Positions 1-10,399 of a stretch of DNA of 64,000 bases are shown here, piece by piece; position 1 is the stretch's first letter, and every line of letters begins with the position of its first letter. The notes beneath the pieces were generated by a model. It was given only the letters and a program-made list of their open reading frames with translations. It was not told the DNA's origin and made no database searches. The translations under genes and the position numbers were made by a program. Source of the stretch: Anaspis maculata (taxonomy: Eukaryota > Arthropoda > Insecta > Coleoptera > Scraptiidae); assembly GCA_949128115.1 (NCBI GenBank), contig OX421961.1, positions 122,143,050-122,207,049 of the forward strand, given 5' to 3'.

Positions 1-173
1 GGCTTCAAAACTGCACCGCGTGTTATGGGTAGTCGGTGCGGGGGGGCGACGACTAATGAAAAGGCTCCAAATTGCCCCCTTCCGCAAGGCACTTCGCGCG
101 AACCCCCGGCCATTCAAAACATTACTAATTGACGGGAATTATATGGCGCGCGGTAATGGCTGCTTTTTTGTCA

Positions 174-203
174 GTTGTTGTTGTTGTTGTTGTTGTTGTT
201 GTT
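174..203. repeat. (GTT)n microsatellite
   Basis: About ten uninterrupted GTT units. The surrounding short open frame (20-304) is only a by-product of the repeat. Confidence 0.95.
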
Positions 204-724
204 ATTTCAGGCAGAAATGGCAGCTGATTATTGTGGTTATTATTATTGTAGTGATGATGCCCATCTACCTGTGGCCGAGCCAAAATTTATTTGCACTAAA
301 ATGAACACCAACATACACAAATCGGAGTGGAAAGCTCGAATTTGAATGTTGGGGAAAATGTCATTCCATCACAGTGTAGTGGGTTCAGCCATCGAATTCC
401 GCTTGATTGTTGTGGCACGCGCAAATTGAAATTTTTAGTGTGGAAAAAAGTCATGTGCAGCTGATCTTTTGTATACCTAGGAGACGGGTGGTAACATTTT
501 GCCAAGTCTGGTACAGTGGCCACCGGTAATGATTTTGCACCATATGCTCCAGAGAAGGCAGGTCGAGAAGAACTGGAGATGCGGAGAACTCGAAGAGAAT
601 AGTTGGTTCGAATCAAGGCCGGTTGACGTTATTTTTTACTATAGGTTGCCAAATGCGAATGAGTGTTGTCCAATTCATATATAATTAATAAATTACAATT
701 TAGGTGTTTTCGAAGAAAAAAAAG
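204..724. other. Unassigned interval
   Basis: I recognise no gene here. A box-A-like TGGTACAGTGG at 509-519 and a box-B-like GGTTCGAATCA at 605-615 are 96 bases apart, which is too far for a normal tRNA. They could be the remains of a tRNA-derived SINE head, but this is weak. Confidence 0.4.
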
Positions 725-727
725 TTT

Positions 728-802
728 GGCACGGCTGCACTTTGAACCCACAACCCCCTATTTCAAAGTCATCTTCGTTCCCATTGAGCTACCAGGCAAC
801 GA
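728..802 (-). repeat. tRNA-like sequence, probable SINE head or decayed tRNA pseudogene
   Basis: Read on the minus strand, a perfect A-box match TAGCTCAATGG (revcomp of 781-791) is followed by GGGTTCAAA (revcomp of 741-749), which matches the first half of a B box. The spacing of about 42 bases is normal for an RNA polymerase III internal promoter. The acceptor arms do not pair, so this is not a functional tRNA. A SINE head or tRNA pseudogene is the best reading. Confidence 0.5.
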
Positions 803-1099
803 ATTTTCGCTTCGCTCTCTCTCGTGGTAACCTAAGCGCCTTGTTTTTAGTCTGACAGTTCGGCGTCTCAAATCGTGTTTCGATGAAAAAAAGCATGCCC
901 GATTCATTTAAAAACCACCAGGCGTTGAATGCGCATCAACCAATTTTCGTAGAGTTGAGAATTTTGATAAATTATTGTCCAAATAAAACTCGAAAATGTC
1001 AAATGAAAAAAACGACATCAGTTTCAGCTAACACCCAGTCATCGGATGGTATTTCGTGACGTCACTCATAAACTGGATGAGGCAACCTATAGTAAAAAA
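803..1099. other. Unassigned A/T-rich interval
   Basis: No coding similarity or repeat structure recognised. Confidence 0.5.
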
Positions 1100-1640
1100 T
1101 AACGTCGACCAACCTTGGGTTCGAATGCCATTAGCGACTTTAGTCAACTTACAAATTTGGCTGTTATCAATGTCAAATTTATGTCCAATGCAGTTGTTAC
1201 AGCTTCTGAGAATAGCCGTGGGTTCCACCAAAATATTTAACCAGCTGATAGCTAACTCGAGATTTATTTTGATGGATTCCGGCCAAATGATCAATGTAAA
1301 TTCAGGTTTCACGCTGGGTAATTAACTAAAGGGTGGTATACTTGCGATTTAACGTATTTTCCAAAATGAATCTACCAACATTGACCAGAAAAAAATCCAT
1401 TTAATCTCGGTTTAGCTTAAACCGCTCTTAAATTTTTTGATGGAACCCGTGGTATGTTATTGATTTTTCTGCTCAATTACCAGCGGAACTTCTGATGCAA
1501 GTCAAAAAAATCAATCAAATCAGAAATTATTTCTTATGAAAAAAAAACTGCCACTCGTGGGTATTGTGCCTTTTTTGCTAAAATCATATTTTCTGGCCTC
1601 GAAAGCTCATGGCGTCGAAATTATGGATTACGAGTACTCG
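1100..1640. repeat. Left flank of dispersed minisatellite element, copy 1
   Basis: Two stretches match the left flank of copy 2. Positions 1148-1205 match about 56655-56725 (both read like ACAAATTTGGCTGT and later ATGCAG(T/C)TGTTA). Positions 1450-1580 match about 56728-56860 (both contain CAGCGGAACTT and AAAACTGCCACTC). Copy 1 carries about 240 extra bases between these blocks. The shared flanks show that the minisatellite belongs to a dispersed element with defined edges, not to two unrelated arrays. I see no coding sequence. Confidence 0.65.
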
Positions 1641-2133
1641 AAATCAAAAATTCTCACCAGGAATCCTCAGAATCTCGTAAATATTTCGTGAAGTCTAACG
1701 GAATTTTCTCAAATCCGTTCCTAGCAATTCTTCAAAAATCTCGTTATCGTCTAAAGCCCCAAGAAATCTTATACAAGTCTTCGGAAAGTCTCAGATATCC
1801 CACAGAAGTCTTGAGAAGTTCATAGAAATTTCTGGGAATCCTCAGAAATTGTTAGAAATACTCACGAAATCTTGGAAAAAAAAACCTCGGAAATCCCGTA
1901 GAAATCACCGAAGATCCATAGAAATTGTCAGAACATTTTTAGAAATCCTATACGAATTTTCGGGATCTTGTGAAAATCACCCGAAACTCCTAGGAACTTC
2001 CACAAAAAACCTCAGAAATTTTGTGGAAATTCATAGAAATTCTTGAAAATTACGTAGACATACCTAAAAATTTTTTTGAAAATCCTAAGAAATCTCCAAA
2101 AATCCCCAGAAATCTTCAAAGTAATCCTGTAGA
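1641..2133. repeat. Degenerate AGAAATC minisatellite, copy 1, segment 1
   Basis: The plus strand repeats a core AGAAATC/GGAATCC every 10-20 bases, joined by variable TCTCGT, CCT or TTC spacers. The array is interrupted at about 2134 by a LINE fragment and resumes after 2762. Reading frames through it contain runs of N, R, K, E and I and are not real proteins. Confidence 0.85.
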
Positions 2134-2762
2134 GAATGTAAAATATGAAACACTATCACATATCCTTGGTGCCTGTCCACACAACGAAACTCTTCGAAAC
2201 TCAAGACATCATGAAGTCAGGTCATTTCTTGCTGAAAATCTCCGGAATGTTGGTATGGAAACGCACGAAGAAGTACACTGTCTGGCAGAAAATGGAAGCT
2301 CTCGAAGGATTGACATCATAGCCATCGATCGGAAAACTAGAACTGGATACATACTCGATCCGACAGTGCGGTTCTAGATTAATGAGAACCAACCAGAGGA
2401 AGTACACCGAGAAAAGTGTTCGACCTATGACCCCACAAGAGATTACTTTAAAGAAAAATTCAATCTAGACCAAATTTTTGTGAAAGGGTTATTTATTGGT
2501 GCTCATGGAACTATTCCAAACTTTTGAATAACTTCTGTTCGTGATTTTTTCAAAATTAATAGAAAATCGGCAAAAGAAACTGCAATGTTGGCATTGAAAG
2601 GGTCGATAAGAATTCTAAGACATCCTCTATACTCCTAATTTATTCATGTTTAATTATATTCAACTGTTAATTTTATGTATATGATTATATTAACTTTTTA
2701 TCCTTTGTCAGAAGGCAGCCTACATAAAATGTAGGAAGGCGTTTATTTATTTTAAATAAAAA
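2134..2762 (+). pseudogene. 5'-truncated R2-type (restriction-like endonuclease) LINE, C-terminal end plus 3' UTR
   Basis: The frame beginning near 2140 encodes the part downstream of the reverse transcriptase. First comes an H/C zinc-knuckle (LSHILGACPHNETL). A restriction-like endonuclease core follows (RRIDIIAIDRKTRTGYILDP), then after an in-frame TAG at 2374-2376 the same frame continues with HREKCSTYDP and LFIGAHGTIPNF. A second in-frame TGA precedes the final codons at about 2638. The 3' UTR ends in an A/T-rich TTTATTTTAAATAAAAA tail near 2745-2762. The order zinc knuckle, then RLE, then conserved IGA-GTIP end is typical of R2-like and related site-specific LINEs. The copy is 5'-truncated and dead. 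The minisatellite resumes on both sides, so the LINE inserted into a pre-existing array. Confidence 0.8.
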
Positions 2763-4322
2763 GTGTCTAAAGAAATCCCTCGAATTCCCGTGAAAATCTA
2801 GGAACAGGAATCTACAGGAATCCTTTGAATTCCTGTAGATTTAAAAAATCCCTAGATCTCTAGAAGTTTCCCAAAATCTTGTAAAAATAATAAATCTTGT
2901 CGAAACATTCACAAATCTTCCGAAATTTCTCGAATTTTTGTAGATATCTTGAGAAAAAATTACAACAGAAGTCTCTAGAAATCTTTAAAAATGCCGTAGA
3001 AACGATGACGAAAACACTAGAAATTCCATAAAATTTTTTACTATAGCCCATAGATGTATTGAAATCTTTAATCCCAGAACTGCATAGAAATTCTCATAAA
3101 TCCTTGAGAATCCTTAGAAACCCCGTGAAAATCTTCAGAAAACCTTTAAAATCTTGTAGGAATCTCTAGAAATTCTTGTAAATTCCGTAGAAATATTCGG
3201 GAATCCCTATAAATTCTTAACGAGTCTTCAGGAACCTTTAAAGTTTAGATCCCGTACACATCTCTAGAAATTCTTTGAAATTTTCACAGCAATCCTCAAA
3301 AATCTTGTCAACACTTCTGGGAATTATGTATAATTCCGAGTATGAATCTTAGAATTACTTAGAAACTTCTCAAAAATCTCGTAGAATTCTCCAGAAATCC
3401 CTAGAATTCCATACAAATCTTCATAAATTCCTAGAAACCCCGTAGAATTAATGTTTCATAGAAATTTTTGGGCGTCTTCAACAATCTCAAGAAATCCCTT
3501 CAAAATCTTTCAGAAAGATCTCGAAAATTCCTGGAGATCCCGTAGAAATCTGCAAAAACCAATGGAGATTATCTTGAAAACCCTAGCAATATCTCATACA
3601 AATCTTCATCCAACCAGTAGAAATCTTGAACACAATAAAAATTACATTAAACAATACACATTTTCAATCTCAGAACTCTCGACAAAAATTTTCAGAGATC
3701 CTTGGAAATCTTTAGAAACCCGGTAAGAATGTTTGGAAATCACTAGAAATCTTGTAGAAATCTCTGCAAATTCCGTAGAAAAATTCAGAAATCCCTATAA
3801 ATCCAAAAACGGATCTTTAGGGAACCGTAAGAATGTACACTGTACAGAGATCCCTAGAAATTCTCACAGGAATTCTCAGAAATCTCGTGGGTATATTTAG
3901 TAATCCTGTACAAATTTTCAGAAATCCCTGGACATTCTCCGAAAATCTCGTGAGAATCTTCAGGAATCCCTAGAAATGTAATACCAATCTTTATGAATTC
4001 CTAGAAATCCTGCAGAAATAACTGAGAAATCCACAAAAAATTTTGGGAATCCTCAACATTCTTTAAAAACTTCTACAAAATCTCGTACAAGTTCTTGGAA
4101 ATCCCCTAGAAATTTTCAAATATTCGTAGAAACACTCAGAAATCGTTGAAAATTTTTCATATACTCAAAAATACCATATCAATCGTTGAAAATCTCTAGA
4201 CATCTCGTAGAAATTCCAAAAAATCCCCAGAAATTTTTGTAAGTATCGTAGAAATATCTAGAAACGTTATAAAAAGCTCTGGATATTTCGTAGAATCTTC
4301 AGAAAACCTCAAAAAATCAAAC
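2763..4322. repeat. Degenerate AGAAATC minisatellite, copy 1, segment 2
   Basis: Continuation of the array after the LINE. Parts are collinear with copy 2: 3440-3720 reads like 59395-59560 followed by 59960-60080, sharing landmarks such as TTTTGGGCGTC and CAATCTCAGA. No genes seen; the small frames (for example 3451-3726) are array translations. Confidence 0.85.
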
Positions 4323-5283
4323 CAGTCATGCCAAGAATTGTTTAGAGAACTGAGAATCCTGACACTGCATTGTTACCGGCTTGAACCGAGAGGAGGCAAA
4401 GCCTACGCTCGTCCCCTCTCTGTTATAAAAGTTTACGCTCACGTAGCAGAGTGGCCAGTCCTCATCGTGTCGTTCAGCCGTCCTGAGCCGACAAACCGCC
4501 ACGCAGCCGTCTCGACGTCGCACCGCTCGTCCGCCGACAGCCTTTGTCCTCATCAAGATGCTTTCCAGCAGCCAAGACACGTTTCCCGCTTTGTCAAGCC
4601 CTCAAGAAACCATCGGCCCTTCTCAAGGTAGAAACGCCGGCCCCCTCGGGGGCCACCCTTCCGAACCATCCGCCGAGCGGGCATCGTCCGCAAGCGAGGC
4701 CTCAGGTCTCACCACCACCATCAAGAGCGTGTTTCCGCCAGGGCCTGAAAGCTCCGCCCTTCAGCCTGGCCGCACCTCTTCCGCCCTTGGCATCAGCATT
4801 CACCCTACATCCTCACCTGCGTTAGATACGTTCACTCTAATTTTTAATCCATTTTTAGCATGACACCAGCTCACATAATCTGAGAGATAAATCCTTGATT
4901 AGACTGCCTTCCCACCGAGTGACTAAAACATCAAGAGGACACCTCTCGAGGGGTCCTTCGCCACCTCCTCTGATGATGTGCATCAAACTTTCCAGTAGGC
5001 TTCCTCTATCGATTCGGAATGTTCGGTGCCTTGAGAGGTTCACAAAAACCGTGAGGGAGCTGTTGTTGGACTCTTCCATTTATTCATTGGATGAGTATTT
5101 TAATATGAAATTTCACTGTTTGTGATAGTGTAAAGATGTCTGTTTGGTGTTGTATAATATATCATGCCTTATGTAATATGTATTTTGTACCCTTCTGTAC
5201 ATACTGTTTTTCTACGAATGTCTGTTGTTTGTAACGTACTAACATCTTTTTAATTGACATGCCGCATCTAATAATTGTGTATT
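4323..5283 (+). pseudogene. Internally deleted CR1/Jockey-like LINE: 5' end joined to C-terminal reverse transcriptase tail and 3' UTR
   Basis: A G/C-rich block (4323-4863) with a TATAAAA at 4424-4430 is followed by a 101-codon Pro/Ser-rich frame starting at ATG 4558. This could be a 5' UTR and start of ORF1, but I do not recognise it. From about 4862 a different frame reads SHNLRDKSLIRLPSHRV, then SSRLPLSIRNV and LLDSSIYSLDEYF before a stop near 5127. This is the usual C-terminal tail of CR1/Jockey-type LINE polymerases (hydrophobic LP-S-RN motif, then F/IYS-(V/L)-(D/E)-EF). Nearly the whole ORF2 is missing between the parts. An A/T-rich 3' UTR follows. The insert lies near the right end of the minisatellite element, which resumes at about 5876. 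The LINE tail is clear; assignment of the 5' block to the same element is inference. Confidence 0.6.
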
Positions 5284-5300
5284 AGCCAGTAACGGTGAAT

Positions 5301-5862
5301 AATAGCTATTTACGATACGAGTGTTAAAAGTGACAGGTATTATTTTGTGAGCGGGGACGCTTGCGAAACGAGCATTAGCGAGTAGAGCAACCCCGCGAAC
5401 AAAATAAGACACTTTTAACGCGTGTATCGTACAGGATTTTATCTACAATGGTCTTTGAAATGTTTGGTAAATGTCAGAATTTATTGAAAATATGACAGGA
5501 ATGCGCAGAATCATCATTTTTTCACGTCGCCCATGACGACGTGCTAAAAGTGACGGGTATTATTTAACGCTTGTAGATAATAGCTATTTACGATACGAGT
5601 GTTAAAAGTGACAGGTATTATTTTGTGAGCGGGGACGCTTGCGAAACGAGCATTAGCGAGTAGAGCAACCCCGCGAACAAAATAAGACACTTTTAACGCG
5701 TGTATCGTACAGGATTTTATCTACAATGGTCTTTGAAATGTTTGGTGAATGTCAGAATTTATTGAAAATATGACAGGAATGCGCAGAATCAACATTTTCT
5801 CACGTCGCCCATGACGACGTGCTGAAAGTGACGGGTATTATTTAACGCTTGTAGATAAACAT
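5301..5862. repeat. Tandem duplication of a 278-bp multi-hairpin unit
   Basis: The block starting AATAGCTATTTACGATAC at 5301 repeats at 5579, almost unchanged. Each unit holds a large stem: TACGATACGAGTGTTAAAAG at 5311-5330 pairs imperfectly with the end of 5410-5431. A G/C-rich inner arm (GAGCGGGG / CCCCGCG) lies within the loop. Further stems are CACGTCG (5523-5529) with CGACGTG (5537-5543), and TTATCTACA with TGTAGATAA near the unit ends. No coding sequence; probably a tandem non-autonomous foldback element. Confidence 0.85.
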
Positions 5863-5875
5863 TATTGTATTATTG

Positions 5876-6125
5876 TTGAACTGCTTGAAAATTTCCAGAA
5901 ATCCTTGAATATCTCATAGAAGCCTTTCGTAATCCCTAGAAAGCGTAGAAATATTAGGAGAACCTTAAAATTATTGGTAATCTTCAGAAATCTTCGGAAT
6001 CCCTAGAATTGTCGTAGAAATTCCTAGAAATCCGATAAAAAAATTTAGAAATTCTTAGAAGAATTGGTCAATTGAATAATAAAAGGCACACTTGTGATTA
6101 CAAATTGAAAAATTACAATTTACAT
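5876..6125. repeat. Right end of dispersed minisatellite element, copy 1
   Basis: From GAACTGCTTG at about 5879 the sequence matches copy 2 from about 60573, including AATCCTTGAATATCTCATAG and CTAGAAAGCGTA. Both copies then end in ATTGAAAAATTACAATTTAC (6098-6117 here, near 60982 there) and diverge a few bases later. That sets the right boundary of the dispersed element. Confidence 0.75.
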
Positions 6126-6962
6126 CCGTGATTGTTACCAGTTCATTCACTGTTGAATTTGTTTATTGATTGTTGAATTGGAGGCAGTGGTCATCCTAAA
6201 ACCCAGAGCAAGGCAAGTACAACGTTGATTAGACCAAAGCAATTCAAGTGTCAGGTGTGCAAAATTGATTGGCACGAGCTTACTGTCAAACAAAAGTTAC
6301 ACTTTAGATAAATCGAGTCGATAATATCATTTGTGTTTCCTGGTCGCAAAAATTGCAATCCTATGTCAGATTGGATCCAAAGTTCACTGAGCACGTTCAA
6401 CTGGTTTCCACCTGTGCCAGGTGCTCCAAATTGGCCTCCCTTCTTCTTTCTAGTTGCGGCAGCCTTCTACAGGCTAGACTAGCAATAGCTAGTGCTCTAA
6501 TTGTGAGCCCAGAAGTAATTAGGAATAGAATCACAGACTTTCGATGAAGGGTTCGAAACAGATGCGGAATTGCGAAATAGACACACCAGTGTAGCGTCAT
6601 CACTCATCAGCAAACAAACCAGACGCTACAGCTCCAAAGCACATGATAGCCTGGCGACTATGCGAAACAAAAGCAACAAATAAACCCTTCGAACGAGCCG
6701 ATTTGGAGGCTCAACCAATCATAGAGTCAATAGTTTAAAGGATGAATCAACTGTGAACAAACCACCAATCTATTAGTTGAGATCTAGTTCTAGTTGAAAT
6801 GCATTATGTAAAACTGACGACAAAGGAATGTAATAAGAAAACGACTACATTAAATTTGGTGATTATTGCAAATAAGAACACTTACAAGTTCAACTCTTTA
6901 AATTCATCAACTTCTACATGAGGATTTCCATCAAAGATGAATTTGCCGAGCTGTTGAAGATG
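6126..6962. other. Unassigned interval
   Basis: Short opposing frames at 6353-6603 overlap each other and show no motif I know. No repeat structure noticed. It is the target region of the Tc1-like element that begins at 6965. Confidence 0.5.
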
Positions 6963-6964
6963 TA

Positions 6965-8384
6965 TACTGCCTTCCAAAAAAAGTGCAACACCTCGATGCC
7001 GTTGGCTGATTTTGATCAAATTTTCACAAAACAAGTATTCCATCTACACTAACAAATGATTAACATTCTGGATATCTAGGCGCTGTAGTTGTTTTGTTTT
7101 TCCCCTTGGTAACCGTAAAACACAAGAAATTGTTTTTCGTTTTTCCTGGTTGTTACAAACCACATTTTTTGCAATAAGTTTCAATAGTGAACCCCAAGAG
7201 TCCTGAAATGCCAAGAGCCCGTCAACCTCGGCAGTACCATCATTTAACCGAGTTCCAGAAGGAACAGATTATTGGCTTAAAAAATGAGGGGATTTCGTAT
7301 CGAAGAATTGCGAGACTTGTTGGTTGCAATGCTTCGACTGTGATGAGATGGTGGCGGAGATGGAACGAGGAGGCCAATTATCGGCGACGGAATGGATCTG
7401 GTCGTCGTAGAGCCTTCACGGTACGTCAAGATCAACGTCTTCGAGTAGCGGCTGTAAGAGACCGATTTACGACAACCCGAGCAGTCGGAAACGAGTGGGT
7501 TGCAGCTATAGGACGCCCAATCTCAATGAGCACGGTCTATAGAAGAATTAGGTCTTGTGGGCTAAGTTCTTATCGTCCGCTGTTAACCCTTCCTCTCACT
7601 CCTGTTCACCGGGCCAGAAGATTGGAGTGGTGCAATGAGCGCAGAAACTGGGTCCAAGAATGGCATCGGGTGGTCTTCAGTGACGAGTCCCGCTTTTGTC
7701 TTTGGGCTCATGACGGCCGGGGGAGGGTGAGACGCTTTCGTGGGGAACGGCATAATCCCGAATTTTTTGCCGAGCGACACACTGCCCGTACACCCGGATT
7801 GATGGTTTGGGGAGCAATATGCCATGGAAGCAGGTCACCATTGGTGTTCATTGAGGGCACTATGACAGCTGCATCTTACATCGCGAGTGTGCTGGAACCC
7901 GTTTGCCTTCCATACCTTCAGGGGCTCAACAACCCTATTTTCCAGCAAGACAATGCACGTCCTCATACGGCAAGAGCTTCAATGCAGTTCCTGGAAGATG
8001 CACACGTTGACGTGCTTCCATGGCCTGATTGCTCTCCTGATTTGTCGCCCATCGAACACGTGTGGGATATGATGGGAAGAAAGGTGGGGCAATTACGCCA
8101 TCCTCCCAACAACTTGGAAGATCTCCGTATGGCCTTGCAAGAGGCATGGGATGGCTTGTCACAAGCGGCAATCGACCACTTGATTGAAAGCATGCCTCGT
8201 AGGGTTAATGAGTGTCGGGCAAATCGTGGAGGAGCGACACATTATTAATTTTTTCTGAAGTTCCTTGTATTACGATTTCCAGAATCTAATCGTTTGTTTC
8301 TATTGTTAAAACACATGTTTTGCGAAAATTTGAATAAAATTGATCCACGGCTTCATGGTGTTGCACTTTTTTTGGAAGGCAGTA
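6965..8384 (+). mobile_element. Complete Tc1-like DNA transposon with TA target duplication
   Basis: The element is bounded by TA at 6963-6964 and 8385-8386. The first 28 bases (6965-6992, beginning TACTGCCTTCC) and the last 28 (8357-8384) are perfect inverted repeats. Imperfect pairing continues inwards for about 50 more bases on each side. It encloses one uninterrupted transposase frame and a likely AATAAA polyadenylation signal at about 8331. All parts expected of an autonomous Tc1 element are present. Confidence 0.93.
7208..8248 (+). CDS. Tc1-like DD34E transposase, intact
   Basis: 346-residue transposase that would cut and rejoin its element at TA sites in the nucleus. The start is ATG 7208, the first ATG of the open frame. 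The N-terminal third is a paired helix-turn-helix DNA-binding domain (LTEFQKEQIIGLKNEGIS, then GCNASTVMRWWRRW), followed by a basic stretch (RRRNGSGRRR). The catalytic triad is visible: D159 in FSDESRF, D248 in QQDNARPH and E283 in SPDLSPIEHVW. Exactly 34 residues separate the second D and the E, the Tc1 signature. The length is in the family's usual range of 340-350. There is no frameshift or stop, and it sits between perfect terminal repeats, so the copy is probably recent and may be active. Activity itself cannot be judged from sequence. Confidence 0.93.
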   Translation: MPRARQPRQYHHLTEFQKEQIIGLKNEGISYRRIARLVGCNASTVMRWWRRWNEEANYRRRNGSGRRRAFTVRQDQRLRVAAVRDRFTTTRAVGNEWVAAIGRPISMSTVYRRIRSCGLSSYRPLLTLPLTPVHRARRLEWCNERRNWVQEWHRVVFSDESRFCLWAHDGRGRVRRFRGERHNPEFFAERHTARTPGLMVWGAICHGSRSPLVFIEGTMTAASYIASVLEPVCLPYLQGLNNPIFQQDNARPHTARASMQFLEDAHVDVLPWPDCSPDLSPIEHVWDMMGRKVGQLRHPPNNLEDLRMALQEAWDGLSQAAIDHLIESMPRRVNECRANRGGATHY

Positions 8385-8386
8385 TA

Positions 8387-9411
8387 TTTTGATGTGTGTG
8401 AACAATTCCCGGTAGAATGTGTTTCCTTCCAAGAGCCAGCATACAAAAATTCTATTCTAAATTTTTTTCCATTTTGCCATGTTGCCTCACCAATCAACCC
8501 TAGTTCTGAGGTGGTCTATAAACTTTAGAGCTGGAGGTACTCTTCCTGGAAGACAGCAAATTGCTCTAAACCGGAGTAACGCTCAAGAAACCGCTATAAA
8601 AGCTTACAGCAAAACTCAAGTGAGCAAATGATCTGTAATAATTGTTGTGATACGCACATACTGAAACGATTTGGATTGGAAACTTTGCACAATCACCGTT
8701 ATTGTATAGAATGTCATGACCCCGCTAAAAGTCTCCAGTCTTTCTGGCCCAGAGAGAAGGCGTTCTCGCCGCAGCCCCCATCTCAGGAAGATCGATCCCG
8801 GCTGATTCCTTTCACACTCCGCAGACGTGGATTTATTGCCGCCGGGAAAGACTTCATCCCCGTTCTCTGGCCCGTCTGTCCTTATGCGGGCGAGCCTCCA
8901 GGATACATCAAATCAGATTTTATTGCCTTAATTTTGAGCCCTCTCATCAAGTGCGCGCGCGCGCCTGCCTCTCCAACCAGTGGACTCATTAATAAAGAAC
9001 ACACAAGTTCTGTTGCTCGTTCTTCTCTCCTCTCCACTTCGAAAGTGGAACAGTGTAAATCTATTTTCAATCAACACCAGCTGCGCGCGGACTTTAAGAT
9101 TACTTCATTATACGGTTCTCACTTCAACAACGAGACGACGACGACGACGGGGCGAAGTTTTCGAATATAACTCGCCAAGAGAGCAGACAACTTCCTGGGA
9201 GATACATATTGGCACTATGGGGGCTTATCAATTCGCAACAGCCGCCTCGATTTTCAACACGCGCGCGGAGAGTTGGAGGAGGATGCAGACGAGGGAAGGA
9301 AGGCTGCCGTGTTGAGGTTATGAAAATTGCACACCTGCGTGTAAGGGTGAAACATCAAAATACGTCTCTCTCGCCAACTTCTGCTGCCACTTTCAATATT
9401 GCGCAGCTTCC
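8387..9411. other. Unassigned interval with a GC-richer block and an unverified 180-codon frame
   Basis: From about 8720 to 9310 the sequence is visibly richer in G/C and contains CGCGCG runs and a short (GAC)n tract (9133-9150). A plus-strand frame runs from ATG 8628 to 9170 (180 codons). It has no domain I recognise, is Ser/Arg-rich and could be chance. It may instead be part of an exon or a regulatory block. Confidence 0.3.
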
Positions 9412-9690
9412 ATGCCTCGAATTTATTTAGGTGCGTATATATTTGCTATATCTGCTTCAATATGTGGAAGTGTATCCATTCAGGATGTCAAAGAGATCAG
9501 GGAGAGTGTTGCGAAATGGGATTGCCAAAAATCTTTGGAGCAGGTATACTTTTGGAGAAAACTGAAGTCTGAACAGAATTTCATTCATGTAAATATACAT
9601 TCTCCACAGCTTAATCATCGTTGTGATATTCATCAGCACCCCAGACGGCCAGCGAAGCCGATAGTACTAGCGTGTGTAACGGAAGTTTAG
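9412..9690 (+). CDS. Hypothetical 92-residue secreted-type protein (weak)
   Basis: ATG 9412 opens a frame whose first 25 residues are hydrophobic with a small-residue stretch (YIFAISASICGS), resembling a signal peptide. A mixed hydrophilic region follows, with two Cys and a His-rich patch. I do not know the family. The AG|GTGCGT at about 9429 is also a fair splice-donor match, so the coding part could be shorter or chance. No neighbour supports it. Confidence 0.2.
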   Translation: MPRIYLGAYIFAISASICGSVSIQDVKEIRESVAKWDCQKSLEQVYFWRKLKSEQNFIHVNIHSPQLNHRCDIHQHPRRPAKPIVLACVTEV

Positions 9691-10399
9691 CGAGAAACTT
9701 CGTAACCGAATATACCTAAAATTTTTACATCTGACAAATAATCATTTGCTTAGCTAGCTATCTCTCATCAATATAATCAGTAACATGGATTCTACTAGAT
9801 AATGCTTTGCAATTACGCTTGCCAGAATTGTGAAGCCTTGATGTTGGTGCTGAATAATTTTATCTCTTAAGTACTATGAGAAATCAAACCCTGTGCCATC
9901 GATCCCTTCCGCCCAGCATAACTTGACTGCTTTTCAATGTTTTTTCGTTGTCGTCGTGGTCTGGATGGTAGCGTTGGTCGTGGCCTGTAGCTCGGATATC
10001 TCTGACGTAACTCTCGTGGTTAAATAACTAACTTCGGTTAAAAACTTATTAATAGAGTCCCAACTCAATGATGTTCATGACAATGATTTATATAACCTTC
10101 TATCTACACACATGGCATTTATCTAGGGATATTTTTTAAATTTCGAAAATCTTAGAGAATTTTCACGGCGATTTTTTCCAAATTGAATAGTAACATTCTT
10201 GGAATGACCCGCTTCCATAAAAAGAGTTGAAATTGACCTTGACAACGGAAATAAATTCAGAAAAACAAACAAATCAAGTTTTTAAAGCTTTTCAACAATT
10301 TTCAAAGTTTCGAATTCAGGTAAGAACTAATTTTTTTTCAAGCGTCGCCTCAAATTGGGTCAGTTGGTGTTTGAGAACCATGCCAAGGCTATAACTGAA
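9691..10399. other. Unassigned interval containing a segment paralogous to 14560-14640
   Basis: Positions 9955-10019 resemble 14578-14640 at about four of five bases, in the same orientation. Both translate on the minus strand to RVT-EIS-LQ-TT-A-IQT-T, so the similarity extends to the protein level. Otherwise nothing is recognised. Confidence 0.45.

Noticed and set aside
1641..4322. Heat-shock elements (GAAnnTTC) in the minisatellite
   Set aside because: A few units such as GAATCTTC match by chance, but most have the wrong spacing, so a real HSE array is not supported.
5301..5862. Hammerhead-type ribozyme in the 278-bp unit
   Set aside because: I could not find the CTGATGA and GAAA core in proper arrangement.
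8628..9170. 180-codon plus-strand frame
   Set aside because: Lies in a GC-richer block where long frames arise by composition; no recognisable domain. Kept only inside an unassigned entry.
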